Source: JAVBNC01 sp031551765 (lineage in GTDB: Bacteria; Desulfobacterota; Desulfovibrionia; Desulfovibrionales; Desulfovibrionaceae). From it: a DNA stretch of 58,257 nt. Location of the stretch: assembly GCA_031551765.1 (NCBI GenBank), contig JAVBNC010000158.1, forward strand, positions 1 through 58,257, written 5' to 3'. Position numbers and translations under genes: made by a program. Within the stretch, counting starts at the first letter, position 1; each line of letters begins with the position of its first letter. This document shows, in pieces, positions 36,333 through 44,689 of the stretch. The notes beneath the pieces were generated by a model. The model saw only the letters and a program-made list of their open reading frames with translations. It made no database searches and was not told the DNA's origin.

Positions 36333-37217
36333 ATGTATTTTCAGGATATGATACTGACTTTGCAGAATTTTTGGGCCAAGCGCGGCTGCATCATCGAGCA
36401 GCCTTACGACGTGGAATGCGGGGCGGGCACCTTCAACCCGGCCACCTTTCTGCGCGCCATAGGGCCGGAACCCTGGAGCGTGGCCTATGTGGAGCCTTCC
36501 CGCCGTCCCACGGACGGGCGCTACGGCGAAAACCCCAACCGGCTGCAGCATTATTTCCAGTTCCAGGTCATTCTCAAGCCTTCGCCGGACAACGTGCTGG
36601 CACTGTACCTGGAAAGTCTGCGTGCCCTGGGCGTGGACCCCGCCGAGCACGACGTGCGCTTTGTGGAAGACGACTGGGAATCCCCTACCCTTGGCGCTTC
36701 CGGCCTGGGCTGGGAAGTATGGCTCAACGGCATGGAAGTGACCCAGTTCACTTATTTCCAGCAGGTGGGCGGCATAGAGCTGCCCACGGTCAGCGCGGAA
36801 ATCACCTACGGCCTGGAACGGCTGTGCATGTACCTGCAGGGCAAGGAATCCGTCTACGACCTGGACTGGAACCAGAACGTGACCTACGGCGAGCTGTACC
36901 ACCGCAACGAAGTGGAGCAGTCCCGCTTCAATTTCGAGGAAAGCGACGCCGCCATGCTGCTGGACCACTTCAGCGAGTTCGAGCGCGAATCCAAACGCCT
37001 CACGGAGCTGGGCCTGTTGATGCCCGCCTACGACTACACCATGAAGTGCTCCCACACCTTCAACCTGCTGGACGCGCGGGGCGCCATTTCCATTACCGAG
37101 CGCACCGGGTACATCGGCCGGGTGCGGGCGCTGGCTTCCGGGGTAGCCCGGCTGTATGCCGCGCAGCGGGAAGAAATGGGGTATCCCCTGATAAAAAATA
37201 AGGAAAGCGCATGCTGA
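36333..37217 (+). CDS. glyQ: Glycine--tRNA ligase alpha subunit
   Basis: 294 residues. Starts YFQDMILTLQNFWAKRGCII and carries GAGTFNPATFLRAIGPEPW, YVEPSRRPTDGRYGENPNRL and YFQQVGGIELPTVSAEITYG, the class II catalytic core of the tetrameric bacterial GlyRS. A GGAG site precedes the ATG. It overlaps glyS by seven bases. Confidence 0.97.
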   Translation: MYFQDMILTLQNFWAKRGCIIEQPYDVECGAGTFNPATFLRAIGPEPWSVAYVEPSRRPTDGRYGENPNRLQHYFQFQVILKPSPDNVLALYLESLRALGVDPAEHDVRFVEDDWESPTLGASGLGWEVWLNGMEVTQFTYFQQVGGIELPTVSAEITYGLERLCMYLQGKESVYDLDWNQNVTYGELYHRNEVEQSRFNFEESDAAMLLDHFSEFERESKRLTELGLLMPAYDYTMKCSHTFNLLDARGAISITERTGYIGRVRALASGVARLYAAQREEMGYPLIKNKESAC

Positions 37218-39292
37218 GCTTTATTCTAGAGATAGGCACGGAAGAAGTCCCGGCCCGCTTTCTGCCCGGCCTGGAAAAGGAACTGGTGGAACGCTTTAGC
37301 GCCGCGCTGGACAAAGAAGGAGTGCCCCACGGTCCCCTGACGGCCAAAGCCACGCCGCGCCGGGCCGTGCTGCAGGCGGAACTGGCCGCCGGTTCGGAGG
37401 AGCGGGAAGAACTGGTCACGGGCCCGCCGGTCAAGGTGGCCTACGATGCCCAAGGCGCGTTCACCAAGGCCGCGGAAGGATTCGCCAAAACCCAGGGCGT
37501 GGCTCTGGACGCCCTGTTCACGCAAAAGACCGACAAGGGCGAATACCTGGCCGCGCGCAAGAAAACCGGCGGGGTCGGCACGCAAGAAATTCTGGCCGCG
37601 ATCTGCCCGGAAATCATTACCGCGCTGCCTTTTCCCAAGCGCATGCACTGGGCGGCGGATCCCTTCACCTACGCCCGGCCCCTGCGCTGGGTGCTGGCGC
37701 TGCTGGACCACGTGTGCGTCAGCTTCACGGTCGGCCGGGTTACGTCCGGTAACCAGACTCACGGCCACAGGGTTCACGGCCCCGGCCCCTTCACCGTGGC
37801 CCATGCCAAGGACTACGCCGGCTTGCTCCGGGATTCCTGCCAGGTGACCGTGGACGGCGCGGAACGGCAGGAAGCGGTGGTCACGGGCGGCGACGCCCTG
37901 GCCAAGGCGGCTGGCGGCCGCGTGCTCTGGAAAGACAGCCTGCTCCAGGAAGTGGCGGGCCTGACCGAGCACCCGGTGCCGCTCTTGGGCGGTTTTGACC
38001 CCTCGTTCCTGGAAATTCCCCGCGAAGTGCTGCTCACCAGCATGGAGAGCCATCAGAAGAGCTTCGGCCTGGAAGGGGCGGACGGCAAGCTGCTGCCGCA
38101 TTTTCTCACCGTGCTCAATATCAGCCCGCCGGACGAGGCCCTGGTGCGCAAGGGCTGGGAACGCGTGCTGCGCGCCCGGCTGGAAGACGCGCGCTTTTTC
38201 TGGAAAAGCGACCTGGCCGCCAAGGCCGACGACTGGCTGGCCTCGCTGGATTCGGTCATTTTCCTCGCGCCGCTGGGCAGCATGGGCGACAAGACCAGAA
38301 GGCTGGAAAAGCTCTGCGCGCGTCTGGCCGAAGTCTGCGGCTGCATCAGCCCGGAAGAGGCCGCGCGGGCGGGGCGCCTGTCTAAAGCGGACCTGGTTTC
38401 CGGCATGGTGGGTGAATTTGACACCCTCCAGGGCGTTATGGGCGGCATTTACGCGCGCAAGCGCGGCGAGCCTGAAAGCGTGGCCCTGGCCCTGGCCGAG
38501 CAGTACCTGCCCGCCGGGCCGGAAACGCCCGTACCCGCCAGCCGGGGCGGCGCGCTGCTCTCCCTGGCGGACAAGGCGGATACCCTGGCCGGCTGCTTCG
38601 GCCTGGGCATGATCCCCACGGGCGCCATGGATCCCTACGCCTTGCGCCGCGCGGCTCTGGGCATAGCCCGCATCATTCTGGAGCAGAACCTGGAGCTGGA
38701 CGTGCGGGAGCTGTTCCGCGGCGCTCTGGAGCTCTACGGCGAGCGCAAATGGAAGCTCGCGCCGGAAGATGCTCTGGAAAAGCTGATGGAATTCTTCACC
38801 CTGCGCCTGAAAAACCTGTTCATGGGCCAGGGCACGCCCACGCTGCTGGTGGAAGCGGCCATCGGCTCTTCCGCCCGGGACGCGCGCCGCGCCAAGGCCC
38901 GGCTGGACGCCCTGGCGGCTTTCAGCGCCACGGAAGCCTTTGCCCCGGCCGTGCTCACCTTCAAGCGCGTGGCCAACATCGTGCGCAAGGAAGAGCAGGA
39001 GCGTGCCCTCGCGCCCGAATATTCGGCCTCCCTGCTGCAAGAGGATGCGGAAAAGGCCCTGGCCGACGCCCTGGAAACCATTGCTCCGCGTTTTGACACC
39101 CTGTGGGCTGAAGACAAGTATGAAGACCTGCTCACGCTGTTGGGCGAACTGCGGCCCAAAGTGGACGCTTTTTTCGACGGCGTGATGGTCATGGCCGAGG
39201 ACAAGGAGCTGCGCCGCAACCGTCTGGGCCTCTTGAAAGCGCTGGAAGAGCGCTTCGGGCGCCTCGCGGATTTCACGGCCTTGCAGATGTAG
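37211..39292 (+). CDS. glyS: Glycine--tRNA ligase beta subunit
   Basis: 693 residues. Starts LSFILEIGTEEVPARFLPGL and has the HD-like and anticodon-binding C-terminal domains (FAPAVLTFKRVANIV, DALETIAPRFD). It forms the alpha2beta2 enzyme with GlyQ. AAGGA in the glyQ end serves as ribosome site, so the two are coupled. Confidence 0.97.
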   Translation: MLSFILEIGTEEVPARFLPGLEKELVERFSAALDKEGVPHGPLTAKATPRRAVLQAELAAGSEEREELVTGPPVKVAYDAQGAFTKAAEGFAKTQGVALDALFTQKTDKGEYLAARKKTGGVGTQEILAAICPEIITALPFPKRMHWAADPFTYARPLRWVLALLDHVCVSFTVGRVTSGNQTHGHRVHGPGPFTVAHAKDYAGLLRDSCQVTVDGAERQEAVVTGGDALAKAAGGRVLWKDSLLQEVAGLTEHPVPLLGGFDPSFLEIPREVLLTSMESHQKSFGLEGADGKLLPHFLTVLNISPPDEALVRKGWERVLRARLEDARFFWKSDLAAKADDWLASLDSVIFLAPLGSMGDKTRRLEKLCARLAEVCGCISPEEAARAGRLSKADLVSGMVGEFDTLQGVMGGIYARKRGEPESVALALAEQYLPAGPETPVPASRGGALLSLADKADTLAGCFGLGMIPTGAMDPYALRRAALGIARIILEQNLELDVRELFRGALELYGERKWKLAPEDALEKLMEFFTLRLKNLFMGQGTPTLLVEAAIGSSARDARRAKARLDALAAFSATEAFAPAVLTFKRVANIVRKEEQERALAPEYSASLLQEDAEKALADALETIAPRFDTLWAEDKYEDLLTLLGELRPKVDAFFDGVMVMAEDKELRRNRLGLLKALEERFGRLADFTALQM

Positions 39293-39433
39293 AGTTTTTC
39301 CAGCAAAAGCCTGGAGTTTGCGTTCCGGCCGTAAGCTCCGCGCTCCCGGCAGAGTCGGCTCTAGAAAAAGCCGTGTGAATGTCATGGGAAACGCGCCCGG
39401 CGGAAAGCAGGGGCAAAAAGTCGATTTTGCTTC

Positions 39434-39462
39434 TTGACAGCGTGGGGCAAAGAAAGTAACCA
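39434..39462 (+). promoter_or_regulatory. Candidate promoter of rpsT
   Basis: TTGACA at 39434-39439 and TAACCA at 39457-39462, 17-base spacer, in the 233-base gap after glyS. Confidence 0.5.
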
Positions 39463-39525
39463 CTCCTGTTCATGTTGTTGGACATTACCAGAGTAAATAA
39501 GGATTAGGATATCCCGGAGGATCCC

Positions 39526-39786
39526 TTGGCTAATCATAAGTCCGCCATCAAGCGCCACAAACAGAGTCTGAAAAGGGCCGAGCGCAACCGCGCCGCCCGC
39601 ACCCGCATCAAAAACGTGGTGAAAGCCGTGCGCGCCGCCGTGCAGAACAACGACCGCGAACAAGCCACCACCGCGCTTTCCACCGCCATGTCCGTGCTGG
39701 ACAAGTACGCGGGTTCCGCCGTGCACTGGAAAAACGCCGCCCGCAAGGTTTCCCGCCTTGCCCGCGCCGTGAACACCATCCAGTAA
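39526..39786 (+). CDS. rpsT: 30S ribosomal protein S20
   Basis: 86 residues, very basic: MANHKSAIKRHKQSLKRAER at the start and HWKNAARKVSRLARAVN near the end. It is an early 16S rRNA-binding protein. Start codon is TTG 39526 with CGGAGG 7-8 bases upstream; TTG starts are known to matter for S20 autoregulation in E. coli. It has its own promoter and terminator. Confidence 0.96.
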   Translation: MANHKSAIKRHKQSLKRAERNRAARTRIKNVVKAVRAAVQNNDREQATTALSTAMSVLDKYAGSAVHWKNAARKVSRLARAVNTIQ

Positions 39787-39805
39787 GCGTCAGCGCTATT
39801 TTTCC

Positions 39806-39831
39806 GCCCGCCCCTTGCATAAGGGGCGGGC
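39806..39831 (+). terminator. Terminator after rpsT
   Basis: Perfect 11-bp stem GCCCGCCCCTT / AAGGGGCGGGC with a GCAT loop, followed by CGCTTAGTTTTT. Confidence 0.9.
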
Positions 39832-39944
39832 CGCTTAGTTTTTCCCGGCCCGGGGCGGCCCGCCCGCTCCGGCGCTTTTTTATGTCCGCCGTCCGGCGGC
39901 CTTTGCCCCTTTTCCTCAGTGCGCTTGTGGGGTATGATCAGCCA

Positions 39945-40634
39945 ATGCACTTGTACCCCATATTCCTGAATCTTTCCGGACAACGCGCGCTCATTCTGGG
40001 AGCCGGGCGGGTCGGGCGGCGCAAGCTCGCTTCGCTCCTGCCCTGTGGGCTGGAAGAAATTCTGCTGCTGGAAGTCCGTGACCCGGACCCGGAACTGCTG
40101 GCGCTTATGAAAGACGCCCCGGTCCGCTTCCGCTGTCTTGCGTTGGGGGAGACGGCAGGCGCCGAGGACCTTCAGGACGTGACCCTGGCCTTTGCCGCCA
40201 GTTCCGACCGGGCCGCCAACGCGCATCTGGCGCGGTTGTGCCGGGAAAAGGGCATACTCTGCAACAGCGCGGACGCGCCGGAAGATGGCGCTTTTCAGGT
40301 GCCCGCTTCCTGCAGCTTGGGCCAGCTCACAGCGGCCTTTTCCACTTCCGGCCTCAGTCCCGCGCTGGCCCGGTATATCCGCCAGGAAGCGGAAACGTGG
40401 CTGGGCGGCCGTTTCGGGCCGTTGCTCACGCTTATGGGCCGTCTGCGCCCCCTGGTCCTTGATCTCGGACAAGGCACGGAAGCCAACACGGAACTATTCC
40501 GCGCCCTGGTGCGTTCCCCGCTGGGAAAACGCCTGGCCGCCAAAGATACGGACGCGGCGGAGCGCCTCTTGCGCGAGCTGCTGCCCGTCTCCCTGCACCC
40601 CTGTATCGGAGATTTGCTGCATGAGCCTCTCTGA
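39945..40634 (+). CDS. Precorrin-2 dehydrogenase/sirohydrochlorin ferrochelatase (siroheme synthase N-terminal type)
   Basis: 229 residues of the CysG-N/Met8 type: YPIFLNLSGQRALILGAGRV with an NAD-binding GAGRVGRRK, and FQVPASCSLGQLTAAFSTSG with SPALARYIR. It lacks the methyltransferase domain. It oxidises precorrin-2 and may insert iron, supplying siroheme for sulfite reductase. ATG 39945 is chosen; an in-frame ATG at 39882 would run through the rpsT downstream region. It overlaps ccsA by 14 bases, in a haem/siroheme cluster. Confidence 0.88.
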   Translation: MHLYPIFLNLSGQRALILGAGRVGRRKLASLLPCGLEEILLLEVRDPDPELLALMKDAPVRFRCLALGETAGAEDLQDVTLAFAASSDRAANAHLARLCREKGILCNSADAPEDGAFQVPASCSLGQLTAAFSTSGLSPALARYIRQEAETWLGGRFGPLLTLMGRLRPLVLDLGQGTEANTELFRALVRSPLGKRLAAKDTDAAERLLRELLPVSLHPCIGDLLHEPL

Positions 40635-41457
40635 TCTGGTTTCTTATACCGTCATCGTGCTCTACGCGGTGGGCGCGGCTTTCGCCTTTGCGGGCGCGCC
40701 GTCCTCCCGGCGCGGCGGGTTGCGGGGGCTGGGCTCCGTGTTTACCATGGCCGGTTTCGCCATGCACAGCGGCCTGATGCTTCTTTTGGCGCTTACGTAC
40801 CCGCTGGATGCGCTCAGCAAGGGCGATTTTCTGCAGCTGATGTCCTGGTGCGTGCTGCTGGTCTGGTTCCTCTCCTGGCGCTGGCTGCGCCTGCCCTTTT
40901 TGGGCCTGACCATGGCCCCGCTGGCCTTGCTTCTGTACATCGCCTCCCTGGGCCTGGGCGGGGTGGAAGGCGGCGCGCCCACCCGGCTGGGTTCGCTGTT
41001 CGCCCTGCTGCACCTGGGCGCGCTGTTCACCAGTTTCGCCTTGCTGGCCCTGGGCTTCGGGGCGGCGCTTTTCTTCCTGCACATGGAGAAAAAAATCAAA
41101 GGCAAGGCCGCGTTTTCGGAATTCGACCGCGAACTTCCGGCCCTGTCCACCTTTGACGCGGTGAACAAATGGGTGGTGGGCCTGGGTTTTCCCCTGTACA
41201 CGCTGGGCCTGGCCTCCGGGTTTGCCTGGGCGCGCATGACCTGGGGCCACACTTTTTCCTGGGATCCCAAGGAACTGACTTCCTTTGTGGTCTGGTTTCT
41301 GTTCGCGGTGCTCTTTCACCAGCGCATGGCGCTGGGCTGGCGGGGCAGAAAGGCGGCGGTCATGCTGCTGGCCATTTTTGCGCTGTCCGTGTTTTCCGTT
41401 GTGGGCGTGAACTTTTTCATGGAAAGCCACCACAGCTTTTTCCAACTGCGGCCTTAA
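40621..41457 (+). CDS. ccsA: Cytochrome c assembly protein CcsA/HemX-type
   Basis: 278 residues with about eight hydrophobic spans and the WGHTFSWDPKELTSFVVW segment, the tryptophan-rich haem-handling motif of CcsA/CcmC-like proteins. It likely presents haem for cytochrome c maturation or, as HemX, affects HemA. It overlaps the end of the precorrin-2 dehydrogenase gene, and hemA starts 15 bases after it. The start at 40621 has GGAG about 10 bases upstream. Confidence 0.88.
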   Translation: MSLSDLVSYTVIVLYAVGAAFAFAGAPSSRRGGLRGLGSVFTMAGFAMHSGLMLLLALTYPLDALSKGDFLQLMSWCVLLVWFLSWRWLRLPFLGLTMAPLALLLYIASLGLGGVEGGAPTRLGSLFALLHLGALFTSFALLALGFGAALFFLHMEKKIKGKAAFSEFDRELPALSTFDAVNKWVVGLGFPLYTLGLASGFAWARMTWGHTFSWDPKELTSFVVWFLFAVLFHQRMALGWRGRKAAVMLLAIFALSVFSVVGVNFFMESHHSFFQLRP

Positions 41458-41472
41458 GGACGGCGACGCACC

Positions 41473-42786
41473 ATGGACCGCTGTATCTGGCTTGTGGGCC
41501 TTAACCATCGTTCCGCCGAACTGGCCGTACGGGAATGTTTCGCCCTGCCGGAAGGCGACTGCCTGCCGGGCTGGGAAACGGACTGCGGCGCGGGCGTGGA
41601 CGAACTGCTGACCCTTTCCACCTGCAACCGGGTGGAAATTCTGGCCGTGGGCCGGGGAGAGGACACGGCGGAGCGCGTCGTCCGCCTGTGGGCCGAACGC
41701 TGTGGCCAGACGCCGGAACTGCTGTCTCCCCACACCTATGTGTGCCGGGGGCAGGCGGCCGTGCGCCATGTGTTCAACGTGGCCGCCGGGCTGGATTCCA
41801 TGGTCCTGGGCGAGCCGCAGATCCTGGGCCAGCTCAAGGCGGCCTACAAAGGGGCCGTGGAGCGGGGCGGCGCCAAGGTCGTTCTCAACCGCTTGATGCA
41901 CAAGGCGTTCATGACGGCCAAGCGGGTGCGCACGGAAACGGGCGTGGCTTCCAGCGCGGTTTCCGTCAGTTATGCCGCCGTGGAACTGGCTAAGCGCATT
42001 TTCGGCCAGTTGGAAGGCAAGCGCGTGCTGCTCATCGGCGCGGGGAAAATGGCGGAACTGGCCGCCACCCACCTGCGCGACGGCCAGAACGCGGCCATCA
42101 GCGTCACCAACCGCACTTTTGAGCGGGCGAGCGCGCTGGCGGAACGCTTCCAGGGCCAGGCCCTGCCCTTTGAGGACCTGGAACAGCACCTGGCGGACGC
42201 GGATATCGTCATCTCCTCCACCGGCGCGGCGGAGCCGGTCATCAACGCGGCCGTCATGCGCGCGGTCATGCGCCGCCGCAAGAACCGGCCCGTGTTCCTC
42301 ATTGATATCGCCGTGCCCCGCGACGTGGAGCCGGAAGTGAACAAGCTGGACAACGTGTACCTGTACAATATCGACGACCTGGGCGCGGTGGTGGAAACCA
42401 ACCGCGCGGTCCGGCAGGAAGAGGCGGGCAAGGCCGCGCTGATCGTGATGGAAGAGGCGGAGCGCTTTCAGGACTGGCTGCAGTCCCTGGCCCTGCAGCC
42501 CACCATCGCGGATCTGGTGCAGCGCTCCGAACGTATAGCCAGAGCGGAGCTGGAGCGCACCCTGCGCCGCATCGGCCCGGTCAGCCCGGAAATGGAAAGC
42601 GCTCTGGAAAGCATGCTCGGCGCGGTGGTCAAAAAGCTGAACCATGACCCCATCACCTTTTTGCAACGCCGCTTCCCGGAAAAGGAAACCGGCCCGCGCT
42701 ACCTGGACCTGGCCCGCCGCCTGTTCAATCTGGACGGCGACACGGCGCCGGAAGACGCGCACAGCGACCGGAAAACCGGGAAGTAA
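41473..42786 (+). CDS. hemA: Glutamyl-tRNA reductase
   Basis: 437 residues. Catalytic cysteine in LSTCNRVEI (Cys51), GLDSMVLGEPQILGQLK, the NADPH-binding GAGKMAELAA and the DIAVPRDVEPEV motif. It makes glutamate-1-semialdehyde from glutamyl-tRNA, the first committed step to tetrapyrroles. AAGGA lies about 10 bases upstream. It forms a unit with the siroheme and ccsA genes. Confidence 0.96.
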   Translation: MDRCIWLVGLNHRSAELAVRECFALPEGDCLPGWETDCGAGVDELLTLSTCNRVEILAVGRGEDTAERVVRLWAERCGQTPELLSPHTYVCRGQAAVRHVFNVAAGLDSMVLGEPQILGQLKAAYKGAVERGGAKVVLNRLMHKAFMTAKRVRTETGVASSAVSVSYAAVELAKRIFGQLEGKRVLLIGAGKMAELAATHLRDGQNAAISVTNRTFERASALAERFQGQALPFEDLEQHLADADIVISSTGAAEPVINAAVMRAVMRRRKNRPVFLIDIAVPRDVEPEVNKLDNVYLYNIDDLGAVVETNRAVRQEEAGKAALIVMEEAERFQDWLQSLALQPTIADLVQRSERIARAELERTLRRIGPVSPEMESALESMLGAVVKKLNHDPITFLQRRFPEKETGPRYLDLARRLFNLDGDTAPEDAHSDRKTGK

Positions 42787-42803
42787 TACCGCTGGAGCAG
42801 AGC

Positions 42804-43841
42804 ATGAGCCGTCTTCCCCTCACGCCCGGCCTGCGTTTGCAGGATTTGCCGCCTCCAGCGGCGCGTTTTTGCCTGGACATGGAGCGCTTCTGCCGTGGGG
42901 AGCTGGCCCCGGATCTGGGCCTGGACTTGGCCGGGAAAGCCGTGCTGGCCGCTGTTTCCGGCGGAGCGGATTCCCTGGCTCTGCTGCTCGCGCTGCACTG
43001 CCTTAGTCCCCGGTTGGGCTGTTCGCTTTTGGTGGCGCACCTGGACCACGGCTTGCGGCCGGAATCAGCGTCGGAAAGCGCGCAGGTGGCGGAAATCGCC
43101 AAGCGGCTGGGCCTGGCCTGCGTCAGCGGCAAGGCGGATGTGGCTGCCCTGGCGCAAGAGCGGGGCGTGGGCCTGGAAGAAGCGGCCCGTATCGCCCGTC
43201 TGGACTTTCTGGAACGGACGCGGCAAGAGCGCGGCTGCGACTGGATAGCCTTGGGCCACCAGTTGAACGACCTGGCGGAAGATTCCCTGATGCGGCTCAT
43301 GCGCGGCACCGGCTGGCCGGGCCTGGCGGGCATGGAGGCTTGCGATCCGGCCCGCCGTTTGTTCCGGCCCTTGCTGCTCACGCCCCGGTCCAGCGTGGAT
43401 GTTTTTGTGGCGGTCTTTGGCCTTGTCCCGGCGCAAGACGCCATGAATGAAGACACGGCGTATCTGCGCAGCCGGGTCCGCAAAAATGTGCTGCCGCTGT
43501 TCACGGCGGAAAACCCGGCTTTTCTGGACAGCGTGGCTCAGCGCTGGCTGCTGGCCCGTCGGGATGCCGCCTATTTCGCCTCCGTGTTGCCTGAAGAGGA
43601 AGACGGGCCAGACCGGGATCCTTTTTTGTCCCGCGAGACTCTGGACCCGCTTCCCGAGGCCCTGCGTCTGCGTCTGTACAAGCGCGTTCTGGACCACCTG
43701 GGGCCGGGGCAGGCCCTGGCGGAGACGCTGTTCGCCCTGGACACGGCCTGGCGGGAAAAGCGCGGGGGCAAGCGTTTCGCCTTTCCCGGCGGGAAGAGCG
43801 CCTTGGTCCACAAGGGTGGCATACAATTTTTTCATGGCTAA
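42804..43841 (+). CDS. tilS: tRNA(Ile)-lysidine synthase
   Basis: 345 residues. The PP-loop SGGADSL at 52-58, HLDHGLRPES and GHQLNDLAEDSLMRLMRG are typical of TilS, which converts the wobble C of the CAU isoleucine tRNA to lysidine. The C-terminal part is short compared with E. coli TilS. GGAG lies about 7 bases before the ATG. Confidence 0.93.
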   Translation: MSRLPLTPGLRLQDLPPPAARFCLDMERFCRGELAPDLGLDLAGKAVLAAVSGGADSLALLLALHCLSPRLGCSLLVAHLDHGLRPESASESAQVAEIAKRLGLACVSGKADVAALAQERGVGLEEAARIARLDFLERTRQERGCDWIALGHQLNDLAEDSLMRLMRGTGWPGLAGMEACDPARRLFRPLLLTPRSSVDVFVAVFGLVPAQDAMNEDTAYLRSRVRKNVLPLFTAENPAFLDSVAQRWLLARRDAAYFASVLPEEEDGPDRDPFLSRETLDPLPEALRLRLYKRVLDHLGPGQALAETLFALDTAWREKRGGKRFAFPGGKSALVHKGGIQFFHG

Positions 43842-43941
43842 ACGCCGGATTGACAGAAACCAAGCCCCCGCGCACTATGCGCGCGAGCAAAACACGCACG
43901 GGCCGTCGCGGCCCAAATTAGTCTCACCAGAGGAGCAGTAA
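43834..43941 (+). CDS. Putative small basic protein, 35 residues, between tilS and adk
   Basis: ATG 43834 lies inside the last tilS codons and TAA 43939-43941 shares its last base with the adk ATG, so the frame exactly bridges the two genes. It begins MAKRRIDRNQAPAHYAREQ and ends PKLVSPEEQ: basic at the front, acidic at the end, no membrane span. I do not recognise a family. The double overlap suggests a translated coupling ORF; the ribosome site (AAGGGTGG, 14 bases away) is poor. Confidence 0.45.
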   Translation: MAKRRIDRNQAPAHYAREQNTHGPSRPKLVSPEEQ

Positions 43942-44615
43942 TGAACATCCTTCTTTTCGGCCCCAACGGCAGCGGCAAGGGCACTCAGGGCTCGCTCATC
44001 AAAGGAAAATATTCCCTGGCCCACATTGAATCCGGCGGCATTTTCCGTGAGCACATCGGCGGCGGCACGGAACTGGGCAAAAAAGCCAAGGCCTACATTG
44101 ACCGGGGCGACCTGGTGCCGGACGACATCACCATTCCCATGGTGCTGGAAACCCTGGGCACCAAGGGCGCCAGGGGTTGGCTGCTGGACGGCTTCCCCCG
44201 CAACATGGTGCAGGCCCAAAAGCTGTGGGAAGCCATGCAAAAGGCCGGCATGAAGCTGGACTATGTAGTGGAAATCCTGTTGCCCCGCGAAACGGCCAAA
44301 AACCGCATCATGGGCCGCCGCCTCTGCGCCGCGGACAACAACCACCCCAACAACATCTTTATCGACGCCATCGAGCCCAGGGACGGCAAGTGCCGGGTCT
44401 GCGGGGGCGAGCTTTCCGCCCGGCCGGACGACCAGGACGAGGCCGCCATCAACAAGCGTCACGACATCTACTACAATACCAAGGACGGCACCCTGGCGGC
44501 GGCGTATTTCTTCAAGGACCTGGCCGCGCAGGGCAAAACCAAATATATTGAACTGGACGGCGAAGGCGATATCGCCTCGGTCAAGGAAGCGCTGATGCAA
44601 AAACTCGGCGGCTGA
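43941..44615 (+). CDS. adk: Adenylate kinase with Cys/His metal site
   Basis: 224 residues. P-loop FGPNGSGKGTQG at 6-17, DGFPRN at 83-88 and a LID domain with C129-x5-H135-x15-C151-x2-C154. This is the spacing reported for the metal-binding adenylate kinase of Desulfovibrio gigas, where zinc, cobalt or iron is held by these residues (established knowledge). It interconverts ATP, ADP and AMP. AGGAG precedes the ATG, and a terminator follows. Confidence 0.95.
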   Translation: MNILLFGPNGSGKGTQGSLIKGKYSLAHIESGGIFREHIGGGTELGKKAKAYIDRGDLVPDDITIPMVLETLGTKGARGWLLDGFPRNMVQAQKLWEAMQKAGMKLDYVVEILLPRETAKNRIMGRRLCAADNNHPNNIFIDAIEPRDGKCRVCGGELSARPDDQDEAAINKRHDIYYNTKDGTLAAAYFFKDLAAQGKTKYIELDGEGDIASVKEALMQKLGG

Positions 44616-44648
44616 TCCCGTGACTTCATAGCCGGTTCAGGATAGTAG

Positions 44649-44678
44649 AGGGAGAGTTTCAAAAGCTCTCCCTTTTTT
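44649..44678 (+). terminator. Terminator after adk
   Basis: AGGGAGAG (44649-44656) pairs with CTCTCCCT (44666-44673), followed by TTTTT. It separates adk from the glycan cassette. Confidence 0.9.
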
Positions 44679-44689
44679 ACAGGTTTCGT

